Shown: in pieces, positions 41,376-48,758 of the stretch | Position numbering within the stretch: position 1 is the stretch's first letter | Layout of the letters: each line of letters starts with the position of its first letter | NCBI GenBank assembly: GCA_045648025.1 | Contig: JAZRNH010000063.1 | Coordinates: 14,902-78,901, forward strand | Reading direction: 5' to 3' | Source of the DNA: RGIG1681 sp045648025 | GTDB lineage: Bacteria > Bacillota > Clostridia > Christensenellales > UBA1242 | DNA length: 64,000 nucleotides | Position numbers and translations under genes: made by a program | The notes under the pieces: model-generated | What the model was told of the DNA's origin: nothing | Database searches by the model: none | What the model saw: the letters and a program-made list of their open reading frames with translations, nothing else

Positions 41376-43481
41376 ATGGTTGTTTTAAAAGATGATTTTA
41401 TTTCAAGTGTTAAAGTTAATTATCCAAAAACAGCAAACAAAATTATTGCGGCTTATGAGTTTGCTGCAGCTGCTCATGAAAATATAAAGAGAAAAAGTGG
41501 TGAACCATATATTATTCACCCTCTTTCTGTTGCAAAAATTTTGATTGACAATGATATGGACTATGCAACCATTATGGCAGGTCTTTTGCATGATGTTGTT
41601 GAGGATACTGAATATACAACAGAAGATATTAGAAAAATGTTTGGAAGCACTGTTGCAAAGCTTGTTGATGGGGTAACAAAAATTAATAGCATTGACTATG
41701 GTTCAACTGAAAACATTGAAGCTGATAGTATGAAACGATTAATTATTGCTATGGGAAATGATATTAGAGTTATTTTTATCAAACTTGCAGATAGGCTTCA
41801 CAATATGAGAACTATTGAATTTTTAAGTCCAGAAAAGCAGAGAAAAATGGCTCTTGAAACCAAAGAAATATTTATTCCTATTGCAGAAATTATTGGAATT
41901 AGAAAAGTTCGTTCTGAGCTTCAAAATTTGGTTTTAAAATGTTTAGAACCAGAAAAATTTGCAGCAATAAAAACTGAATTTGATGCAAAGTATGCAAAAA
42001 AAGAAAAGAAAATCAAAGAATTGCAATTAAGTTTGGTTAAAACATTAAAAGATGTTGGAATTGTGTCATCAATTTCTGCTTGGCCTGAGCATTATTATTC
42101 AATTTACAAAAAACAAAATTCTCAAGGAATAGGCAAAATTTATGGCTTGATTTTGTTTAGAATTATTGTTCCAAATGAAATGGATTGTTATAAGGCTTTT
42201 GGTGTGATTCACAAAAATTTTAGTCCGCTTCCAAATCAAGTTCAAGACTTTATTGCTAGTCCAAAAGTTAATGGTTATAAATCACTTCAATCAACACTTG
42301 TGCTTCCTGAAAGCAATATTTCATTTAAGGTAATGATTAGAACTCCTGAAATGGATAAAGTTTGTGAGTATGGAATTGCATCACTTTGGCTTGATAAAGA
42401 CAATGATGACAAATTTGATAAAAGTTTTGAAAGTTATAACAAACTCAAAGAAATTGTTATGAATGAAAACACTGAATTTAACAATAATAGCACCAGTTTT
42501 ATCAATGCAATTAAAAATGACCTTAATGTTAGTTCAACATGGGTGTTTACACCAAAGTTTAAACCTATTTGTTTGAATATTTCAAATCCAACAGTTATTG
42601 ACTTTGCTTATGCACTTCACACAGACATTGGTCACAATGCATTAGCTGCGACAGTTAATGGCAAAAAGGTTTCACTTAAAACTGAACTTGTTTCTGGTGA
42701 TGTTGTTAATATTTTGGTAGCAGAAAAAGATAAAGCACCATCAAGAACTTGGCTTTCAATTGCAAAAACATCTCTAGCAAAAAAGAGAATTAGAGAATAC
42801 ATCAACAAACATACCGTTTCAAAATATATCAAAAAGGGAAAAGATATACTTTCTGCCGAACTTGCAAAAATTAACCATGTGCTTGGTGATTTGGTTGCAA
42901 AGTTTGATGAAATTCAAACTGAATATAGCTTTTTGAGTTTGGAAGATATGTTTGCAAGTGTTGGTTATGATAGTATAACACCGGAACAACTTGTTGTGTT
43001 TGTTCGTGAAGAAGATGAATCAAAAGTGTGTGCAAAAACCGCTGCGGTTTTGGTTGAAGGCTCAAACAAGTTTTCAAGCATACTTTATCCAAGATGTTGT
43101 TCAGCAATTCCTGGTGATGATATTGTTGCGGTGCTTACAAAAAATAAAGTTGCAGTTCACACAGCTGATTGTCCGAATTTGAAAGATATTGACGAATCTA
43201 AAAAACTTAAAGCAGAGTGGAAAAACAACATTAAGCAAAAATTTATTGTTTCAATCAAAATCACAGCAAAAGACAAAGTTGGTTTTGCATCTGAACTTTT
43301 TGGAATTGTTTCAAATTTAAAATTCAATATAACAAGAATCACTGCAAGTCTTCCAAATGAAGATGAGTGTGAAATTGAAATCTCTGTTTCGCTCAAAAAT
43401 AGAGAAGAACTTAATCTTCTTGTTAAAACAATTGAAAAAATTAGGGGAGTAAAGTCGGTTTGCCGCTCTTGTGGTTCATAA
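41376..43481 (+). CDS. RelA/SpoT homologue: hydrolase domain intact, synthetase domain degenerate
   Basis: A long alarmone enzyme of 701 residues with HD hydrolase, synthetase, TGS, zinc-finger and ACT regions in normal order. The hydrolase half keeps H48 (IIHP), H72-D73 and E76-D77 (LLHDVVEDT) and LADRLHNMRT, so ppGpp breakdown should work. The synthetase half has lost the residues used for pyrophosphate transfer: the GRPKH motif reads AWPEH, the metal-binding Asp of IYDLLAxR is G257 (IYGLILFR), the His of GYQSLH is Gln, and the Glu of EVQIRT is K318 (FKVMIRT). The TGS (from about 390), CC zinc finger (PRCCSAIPGDD) and ACT domain are intact. I infer a hydrolase-only, SpoT-like protein. It starts 2 bases after recJ. 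Confidence 0.9.
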   Translation: MVVLKDDFISSVKVNYPKTANKIIAAYEFAAAAHENIKRKSGEPYIIHPLSVAKILIDNDMDYATIMAGLLHDVVEDTEYTTEDIRKMFGSTVAKLVDGVTKINSIDYGSTENIEADSMKRLIIAMGNDIRVIFIKLADRLHNMRTIEFLSPEKQRKMALETKEIFIPIAEIIGIRKVRSELQNLVLKCLEPEKFAAIKTEFDAKYAKKEKKIKELQLSLVKTLKDVGIVSSISAWPEHYYSIYKKQNSQGIGKIYGLILFRIIVPNEMDCYKAFGVIHKNFSPLPNQVQDFIASPKVNGYKSLQSTLVLPESNISFKVMIRTPEMDKVCEYGIASLWLDKDNDDKFDKSFESYNKLKEIVMNENTEFNNNSTSFINAIKNDLNVSSTWVFTPKFKPICLNISNPTVIDFAYALHTDIGHNALAATVNGKKVSLKTELVSGDVVNILVAEKDKAPSRTWLSIAKTSLAKKRIREYINKHTVSKYIKKGKDILSAELAKINHVLGDLVAKFDEIQTEYSFLSLEDMFASVGYDSITPEQLVVFVREEDESKVCAKTAAVLVEGSNKFSSILYPRCCSAIPGDDIVAVLTKNKVAVHTADCPNLKDIDESKKLKAEWKNNIKQKFIVSIKITAKDKVGFASELFGIVSNLKFNITRITASLPNEDECEIEISVSLKNREELNLLVKTIEKIRGVKSVCRSCGS

Positions 43482-43526
43482 TTGAAAGAAAATTTAGTTA
43501 TTTTCACATAAATTTTAATAAAACAC

Positions 43527-43555
43527 TTTACTTTTATAATTAAATATTATATACT
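43527..43555 (+). promoter_or_regulatory. Promoter of rpsO-pnp
   Basis: TTTACT (43527-43532), 17-base spacer, TATACT (43550-43555). Confidence 0.65.
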
Positions 43556-43561
43556 ATTGCC

Positions 43562-43632
43562 GTTACCGTTTGAGAGAGCTAAGTTTCTTTTTTCCGACTT
43601 AGATGGCTCAAAAACTGGTGAATTTATGATGG
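43562..43632 (+). ncRNA. Structured rpsO leader (putative S15 autoregulatory site)
   Basis: About 70 bases before rpsO with a hairpin GAG-CTAAGT (43576-43584) and ACTTAG-ATGG-CTC (43597-43609), leaving an asymmetric internal loop. S15 represses its own mRNA through such leaders in many bacteria. The match is by position and shape only. Confidence 0.5.
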
Positions 43633-43641
43633 AGGAAAAAA

Positions 43642-43905
43642 ATGGATAAAGTTAGAAAGCAAGAAATTATCAAAGAATTTGCTACATCTGAGAACGATAC
43701 AGGTTCTCCATTCGTGCAAATTGCTATCCTTACTGAAAGAATCAACAACTTAACTAACTATCTTAAATCAAACAAGCAAGACTTCCACTCAAGAAGAGGT
43801 CTTATGCAACTTGTTGGTAGAAGAAGAGGTCTCCTTGAATATTTAAAGAAGACTGATCTTGAAGGATACAGAACTTTGATCGAAAAATTGAACATTAGAA
43901 AATAA
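43642..43905 (+). CDS. rpsO: 30S ribosomal protein S15
   Basis: An 87-residue small-subunit protein binding the central domain of 16S rRNA. FATSENDTGSPFVQIAILTERI, HSRRGLMQLVGRRRGLLEYLK and the ending LIEKLNIRK are the S15 signature. ATGGAGGAAAAA precedes ATG 43642. pnp follows behind a small hairpin, the usual rpsO-pnp pair. Confidence 0.97.
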   Translation: MDKVRKQEIIKEFATSENDTGSPFVQIAILTERINNLTNYLKSNKQDFHSRRGLMQLVGRRRGLLEYLKKTDLEGYRTLIEKLNIRK

Positions 43906-43915
43906 TTGCAAAAAA

Positions 43916-43946
43916 GGGAGTGGGATTTTTTACCATTCCCATTTTT
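43916..43946 (+). terminator. Terminator/attenuator between rpsO and pnp
   Basis: GGGAGTGG (43916-43923) pairs with CCATTCCC (43933-43940, one G-U), then ATTTTT. It lies only 20 bases before pnp, so it may tune rather than block pnp transcription; RNase processing at this hairpin is known for rpsO-pnp elsewhere. Confidence 0.7.
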
Positions 43947-43966
43947 CATAAACAAAAGGAGAAATT

Positions 43967-46063
43967 ATGTTTGAACAAGAAAGAGATTTTAAATTAGAAC
44001 TTGCAGGAAAAGTTATTGAAGTTAAAACTGGCAAATATTGCGGTCAAGCTAACGGAACTTGTCAAGTTAAATGTGGTGACACTGTTGTTATGGTTAATGT
44101 AACAATGAGTGACAAGGCTAGAGAAGGTCAAGACTTCTTCCCACTTTGTGTTGACTTTGAAGAAAAAATGTATTCAGTTGGAAAATTCCCAGGTGGATTC
44201 AAAAAGAGAGAAGGCAGAGCTAGTGACCAAGCTATCTTAATTTCAAGACTTATTGATAGACCAATCAGACCACTCTTCCCAAAAGGCTTTTATAACGATG
44301 TTGCTGTTGTTGCAACTGCACTTTCTGTTGATCCAGACTTCCCACCAGAAGTTCTTGCAATGATTGGTTCATCTGTTGCACTTTCAGTGTCAGATATTCC
44401 ATTTGCTGGTCCAACAGGTTCAGTTGTTGTTGGTTATATTGATGGCAAATTTGTTATCAACCCTAACCAAGAAGAAGCTGAAAAGAGTTTGATGCATGTA
44501 ACAGTATCTGGAACAAAAGATGCTATCATGATGGTTGAAGCTGGTGCAAAAGAAGTTACCGAAGATGAAATGAGAGATGCAATTTTGTATGCTCATGGTT
44601 ACATCAAACAAATTGTTGCATTTATCGAAGATATTGCAAAAGTTGCTGGAAAACCAAAGAAAGAAGTTGAACTTTTTGCTGTTGGTGAAGATATTGAAAA
44701 AGATATCCGTGAATATGTAACAGATGCACTTGTTAAAGCAATGGAACCACTTGCTGACAAGGTTGCTTATAACGAAAGAATTGCAGCTGTTCTTGCAGAT
44801 TGCAAAGAAAAATTTGCAGAAAAATATGAAGAAAGAGAACAAGAAGTTGATACTATTCTTTATAAAATGCAAAAAGAAATCGTTAGAAAGAATATTATTG
44901 AAAGAGCTGCTCGTCCAGACGGCAGAAAAACAAAAGAAATCAGACCAATTTGGTGTCAAGTTGGAACTCTTCCAAGAGTTCACGGAACTGGTGTGTTCAC
45001 TAGAGGTGAAACACAAGTTCTTAACTGTTTAACACTTGCAACAATTTCTGAAGCTCAAAGAATGGAAGGATTGGATGGTGAAGAAGATGCTTACAAGAGA
45101 TATATTCACCAATATAATATGCCTCCATATGCAACTGGCGAAGCTAGAAACTTAAGATCACCAGGTCGTCGTGAAATTGGTCACGGTGCACTTGCAGAAA
45201 GAGCTCTTCTTGCAGTTATTCCAACAGAAGAAGAATTCCCATATGCACTTCGTTTGGTTTCAGAAGTTTTATCTTCAAACGGTTCATCATCAATGGCATC
45301 AGTTTGTGCTTCAACACTTTCACTTATGGATGCTGGTGTTCCAATCAAAGCTCCTGTGGCTGGTGTTGCTATGGGTCTTATCAAAGATGAAGAATCTGGC
45401 AAGGTTGTAGTTTTAACTGATATTCAAGGTCTTGAAGATTTCTTCGGCGATATGGACTTCAAAGTTGCAGGAACCAAAAAAGGTATTACTGCAATTCAAA
45501 TGGATATTAAAATCAAAGGTATTGATGAAAATATCTTAACAACTGCACTTGCTCAAGCAAGAGAAGGCAGACTTGAAATTATGGACAAGATGCTTGATAC
45601 TATCCCAGAATCAAGAGATCATTTAAGCCCATATGCTCCAAAAATCATCACATTTAAAATTAGCCCAGACAAAATTGGTGAAGTTATTGGTCAAGGTGGA
45701 AAAACCATCAATAAAATCATCGACAAAACTGGTGTTAAAATTGATATCGAAGACGACGGAACCGTTATGGTTTCATCTGCAAACATTGAATCTTGCAACG
45801 AAGCAAAAACTATTATTGAAGATATCGTGTTTGTTCCTGAAGTTGGCGAAAGATATACAGGCACAGTTGTTAGAATTATGCAATTTGGTGCTTTTGTTGA
45901 AATTTCTTCAAACTGCGACGGTATGATTCACATTTCAAAACTCGCTTCTAAGAGAGTTGAAAGAGTTGAAGATGTTGTTAAAATTGGTGACAAAGTTGAA
46001 GTTGAAGTTATCAAAGTTGATGAAAAAGACAGAGTAGATCTTAAACTTGTTAAAAAATTATAA
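43967..46063 (+). CDS. pnp: Polyribonucleotide nucleotidyltransferase (PNPase)
   Basis: Phosphorolytic 3'-5' exoribonuclease of mRNA decay; 698 residues. Two RNase PH domains (GKFPGGFKKREGR and the second with EFPYALRLVSEVLSSNGSSSMASVC and the GLI... core), the helical linker, the KH domain (IGEVIGQGGKTINKIIDKTG) and the S1 domain (GTVVRIMQFGAFVEI) are complete. AAAGGAGAAAT ribosome site. Terminator follows. Confidence 0.97.
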   Translation: MFEQERDFKLELAGKVIEVKTGKYCGQANGTCQVKCGDTVVMVNVTMSDKAREGQDFFPLCVDFEEKMYSVGKFPGGFKKREGRASDQAILISRLIDRPIRPLFPKGFYNDVAVVATALSVDPDFPPEVLAMIGSSVALSVSDIPFAGPTGSVVVGYIDGKFVINPNQEEAEKSLMHVTVSGTKDAIMMVEAGAKEVTEDEMRDAILYAHGYIKQIVAFIEDIAKVAGKPKKEVELFAVGEDIEKDIREYVTDALVKAMEPLADKVAYNERIAAVLADCKEKFAEKYEEREQEVDTILYKMQKEIVRKNIIERAARPDGRKTKEIRPIWCQVGTLPRVHGTGVFTRGETQVLNCLTLATISEAQRMEGLDGEEDAYKRYIHQYNMPPYATGEARNLRSPGRREIGHGALAERALLAVIPTEEEFPYALRLVSEVLSSNGSSSMASVCASTLSLMDAGVPIKAPVAGVAMGLIKDEESGKVVVLTDIQGLEDFFGDMDFKVAGTKKGITAIQMDIKIKGIDENILTTALAQAREGRLEIMDKMLDTIPESRDHLSPYAPKIITFKISPDKIGEVIGQGGKTINKIIDKTGVKIDIEDDGTVMVSSANIESCNEAKTIIEDIVFVPEVGERYTGTVVRIMQFGAFVEISSNCDGMIHISKLASKRVERVEDVVKIGDKVEVEVIKVDEKDRVDLKLVKKL

Positions 46064-46068
46064 TTTTA

Positions 46069-46098
46069 AAAGACTTGTGATTTTCACAAGTCTTTTTT
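46069..46098 (+). terminator. Rho-independent terminator after pnp
   Basis: AGACTTGTGA (46071-46080), loop TTT, TCACAAGTCT (46084-46093), T-run. Confidence 0.85.
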
Positions 46099-46133
46099 AT
46101 TTAAAATTTTCTTGCAAATATGGGTATTATGTA

Positions 46134-46142
46134 TGGTATAAT
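46134..46142 (+). promoter_or_regulatory. Extended -10 promoter
   Basis: TGGTATAAT: TG one base before TATAAT (46137-46142), which makes a strong -35 unnecessary. Confidence 0.65.
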
Positions 46143-46163
46143 ACTAGTGTAAGGAGATTGATT

Positions 46164-46556
46164 ATGGTTAAAAATGTAAAAACAGAAGAAAATGAAAATG
46201 TTGAACAAAATCAACAATCTGCAAAATTAACAAATAAAGAATATTTTGTTCTTGAATGTATTATTTGTTCTGTATCACTTGTAGTGTTTTTGGCGATTAC
46301 TTTGATTGCGGCTTATTGTCAAATGAGTGATGGTGCAAGAATTGCATTGATTGTTGTTGCAATGATTGATCTTTTGGCAAGTTGCTTTTCTGCACTATAT
46401 ATTGAAGTTAAAGTGGGTTATCATATTTGTAGCAAATGTGGTCATAAACATCAGCCATCATATTTAAAAACAATAATAGCTCCACACATTGGATTTACAA
46501 GATATATGAAGTGTCCAAAATGTGGAGATAGAAATTGGCAAAAAAAGAAATTTTAA
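46164..46556 (+). CDS. Small two-helix membrane protein with C-terminal zinc ribbon
   Basis: A 130-residue protein I cannot assign. Two membrane helices (about 30-53 and 59-80) are followed by a cytoplasmic zinc-ribbon-like end with CSKCGHKH and CPKCGDRNW. ATG 46164 has AAGGAGATT upstream; the in-frame start at 46047 lies in pnp and lacks a ribosome site. Inserted between pnp and ylxY, which are neighbours in Bacillus. It has its own promoter and terminator. Confidence 0.65.
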   Translation: MVKNVKTEENENVEQNQQSAKLTNKEYFVLECIICSVSLVVFLAITLIAAYCQMSDGARIALIVVAMIDLLASCFSALYIEVKVGYHICSKCGHKHQPSYLKTIIAPHIGFTRYMKCPKCGDRNWQKKKF

Positions 46557-46564
46557 TATAAAAA

Positions 46565-46591
46565 AACAACCCGTTGGGGTTGTTTTTTTTG
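46565..46591 (+). terminator. Rho-independent terminator
   Basis: AACAACCC (46565-46572), loop GTTG, GGGTTGTT (46577-46584), T-run. Confidence 0.88.
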
Positions 46592-46624
46592 TGCTAAAAT
46601 CATTATCTTTGCATATATTTTAGT

Positions 46625-47356
46625 ATGGAAATGTCAAAAAAAGAGAAAATTTTTAGAAATATTGTTTGCAATTTGGTAGTTTGTTGTTTGGTTTTAACGG
46701 TTTTGTTTGCTTGTATTATTGCTGGAAAAGAAAAAGTGGAAACAGTTGCAACAAACAAAGAATATAATGGAACAATTTATGCTGGGGATAAAAACAGCAA
46801 CACAGTATCTCTTATGATAAATGTTTATTGGGGAAATGAATATCTTGAAAAGATACTTTCAATATTTGAAAATAACGGCATTAAAAGCACATTTTTTGTT
46901 GGTGGAAGTTGGGCTCTTGAAAATCAAGAACTTTTCAAGAAAATCAAAGATTTGGGTCATGAAATTGCAAGTCATGGTTATTCACACAAAGAACACGGAA
47001 AGTTAGATTATAATGGAAACTTAATTGAAATTCAAAAGTGTCATAATATTGTAAAAGATATTTTGGGTGTTGATATGGAACTTTTTGCACCGCCAGGAGG
47101 TTCTTATAACAAACAGACAATAAAGGCGGCAGTAGATTTGGGATATAAAACAATTATGTGGACAAGAGATACTATTGATTGGAGAGATAAGGATTCAGAT
47201 TTGATTTATAAAAGAGCAATAAATGGACTTTCTGGTGGCGATTTAATTTTGATGCACCCAACAGATTGCACAGTTGTTGCAATTGAAAATTTTATCGAAT
47301 TAGCAAAATCTAAAAATTTAAAAATTTCAACAGTTAGTGAGACCTTAGGTTTATAA
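46625..47356 (+). CDS. ylxY: YlxY-like polysaccharide deacetylase family protein
   Basis: A 243-residue NodB-homology protein with an N-terminal membrane anchor (about 12-35). The metal motif SHGYSHKEH (about 118-126) and the PPGGSYN and late ILMHP motifs are present, but the first catalytic motif TFDD is replaced by SLMINVYWGNEYL, as in the YlxY group (TIGR02873), thought to be inactive or altered. Position between pnp and an M16 peptidase equals that of ylxY in B. subtilis. No ribosome site is seen; a TATATT sits 5 bases before ATG, so the message may be leaderless (46631 is an alternative start). Confidence 0.8.
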   Translation: MEMSKKEKIFRNIVCNLVVCCLVLTVLFACIIAGKEKVETVATNKEYNGTIYAGDKNSNTVSLMINVYWGNEYLEKILSIFENNGIKSTFFVGGSWALENQELFKKIKDLGHEIASHGYSHKEHGKLDYNGNLIEIQKCHNIVKDILGVDMELFAPPGGSYNKQTIKAAVDLGYKTIMWTRDTIDWRDKDSDLIYKRAINGLSGGDLILMHPTDCTVVAIENFIELAKSKNLKISTVSETLGL

Positions 47357-47407
47357 TATTTTTTTGTTAAAATGTTAAAAAAATATATAAAAGTTTCAAA
47401 AATATGC

Positions 47408-47435
47408 AAAATCCGTTTTTATTACGGATTTTTTT
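47408..47435 (+). terminator. Rho-independent terminator after ylxY
   Basis: AAATCCGT (47408-47415) pairs with ACGGATTT (47424-47431), then T-run. Confidence 0.8.
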
Positions 47436-47481
47436 GTTATATAATAAATATGTATATTTATTAAATTATGGAGAGTGGGTT

Positions 47482-48747
47482 ATGGCACTTAATACTTTTT
47501 CAAATGGACTTAGACTTGTTTGCAACACAAGAACAGACAAAAAAATTGCTTGTGTTGTTTTGCATATTGCAGGAGGCACTCAATCTGAGAAAAATTTTCA
47601 AAGTGGAATCAGTGATTATTTAACAAAGATTATGCTTATGGGAACAAAGCAACATCCAACAAAAGAATCACTTATGAACTATGCAAAGCTTAATGGCATC
47701 ATTTTGACACCACACAATTCAAAAGAAAGCATCACCATTAGTGCTCTTTGTCCAAAAGAAAACATTGAAAAGGCAATTGCACTTTTGTCTGAAATTGCAT
47801 TTAACACAACATTTACTGCTGAAAGTGGTGAAAAGGTTAGAAAACAACTTTTGGCTCAGGTTGCAATGCTTTCAGAAAATCCTCAATACATTATGGATAG
47901 GCTTTTGAATTCAACACTTTATTTTAGAACAGGTCTTGCAAATCCAAAATCAGGAACAAACATCACAGTTTCAAGATTCCGTTCGCTTGATGCAAAAGAT
48001 TATCTTGCAAGAGTGTTCACACCAAGAAATACAATCATTTCTGCAGTTGGTGATGTTAGCCAAGAAGAAATTTATGATCTTGTTAAGCTTTATTTCTTCG
48101 ATAAGATGAAAGATAATGAATCAGAATATAAAAAGCTTAAATATGTTTCAGAAATTGATAATTTTGAAGGATGTGCAAAGGGCAGAGTTAAAAGACTCAA
48201 TCAAACAAGATTTTTACTTGCTTTTCCAACTGTTTCATTTAAAGACAAAGAAAAGTATATTGTTGAAATCATTAAGCCTGTTATGATTAACAGAATTAAG
48301 CTTTCACTTGCAAATCAAAATTATTATTTTGATACAAAAATCAAAACAAAATATTATGCAAATAATGGAAATATTGTGTTTGACATTATTGTTGATTATG
48401 ATGTTGCAGAAGACCACATTTTCAATGTTGTTTCTGCGATTAATGATGACATTAAAAACAGACCAATTTCTGTTGATGAATTTGAAACAGAAAAGAGAGT
48501 GTTTATTACAAACTTTATTAACACTTATGATAATGTTCTTGAAAATGCACTTATTTCTGCAAAACATCTTGCTCTCACAAAGCAAACATTTAGTGAAAAC
48601 ACAGAAAGACTTAAAATGGAAGTTTTGACAAATAGAGATGCAAACAAATTGTTAAAGTCAATTCTTGATTTTGAAAAAATGGTTGTAATTTATTTGGGAC
48701 ACGACATTGAAGTTGATTATGATGAATTAATTGATCAAGTTAGATAG
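47482..48747 (+). CDS. M16 peptidase homologue without zinc motif (inactive type)
   Basis: A 421-residue M16-fold protein in the place of B. subtilis mlpA/ymxG. The usual GxxHFLEHMLFKGT reads SGISDYLTKIMLMGTKQHP, so the HxxEH zinc ligands are gone and it is probably non-catalytic, like one subunit of processing-peptidase heterodimers. The rest follows the fold (NIEKAIALLSEIAFN, PRNTIISAVGDVSQEE). The active paralogue lies at 11700. ATG 47482 is chosen for the GGAGAG upstream. ftsK starts 11 bases after its stop. Confidence 0.8.
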   Translation: MALNTFSNGLRLVCNTRTDKKIACVVLHIAGGTQSEKNFQSGISDYLTKIMLMGTKQHPTKESLMNYAKLNGIILTPHNSKESITISALCPKENIEKAIALLSEIAFNTTFTAESGEKVRKQLLAQVAMLSENPQYIMDRLLNSTLYFRTGLANPKSGTNITVSRFRSLDAKDYLARVFTPRNTIISAVGDVSQEEIYDLVKLYFFDKMKDNESEYKKLKYVSEIDNFEGCAKGRVKRLNQTRFLLAFPTVSFKDKEKYIVEIIKPVMINRIKLSLANQNYYFDTKIKTKYYANNGNIVFDIIVDYDVAEDHIFNVVSAINDDIKNRPISVDEFETEKRVFITNFINTYDNVLENALISAKHLALTKQTFSENTERLKMEVLTNRDANKLLKSILDFEKMVVIYLGHDIEVDYDELIDQVR

Positions 48748-48758
48748 GAGTTGTTATT

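Noticed and set aside
44420..45016. 198-codon open frame on the minus strand inside pnp
   Set aside because: It is antisense to a clear PNPase gene, Phe/Asn/Ser/Cys-rich as expected for the reverse of AT-rich coding DNA, and has no family features.
46625..47356. Loss of the TFDD motif in the deacetylase as a sign of decay
   Set aside because: The replacement (MINVYWGNEYL) is the normal sequence of the YlxY subgroup.
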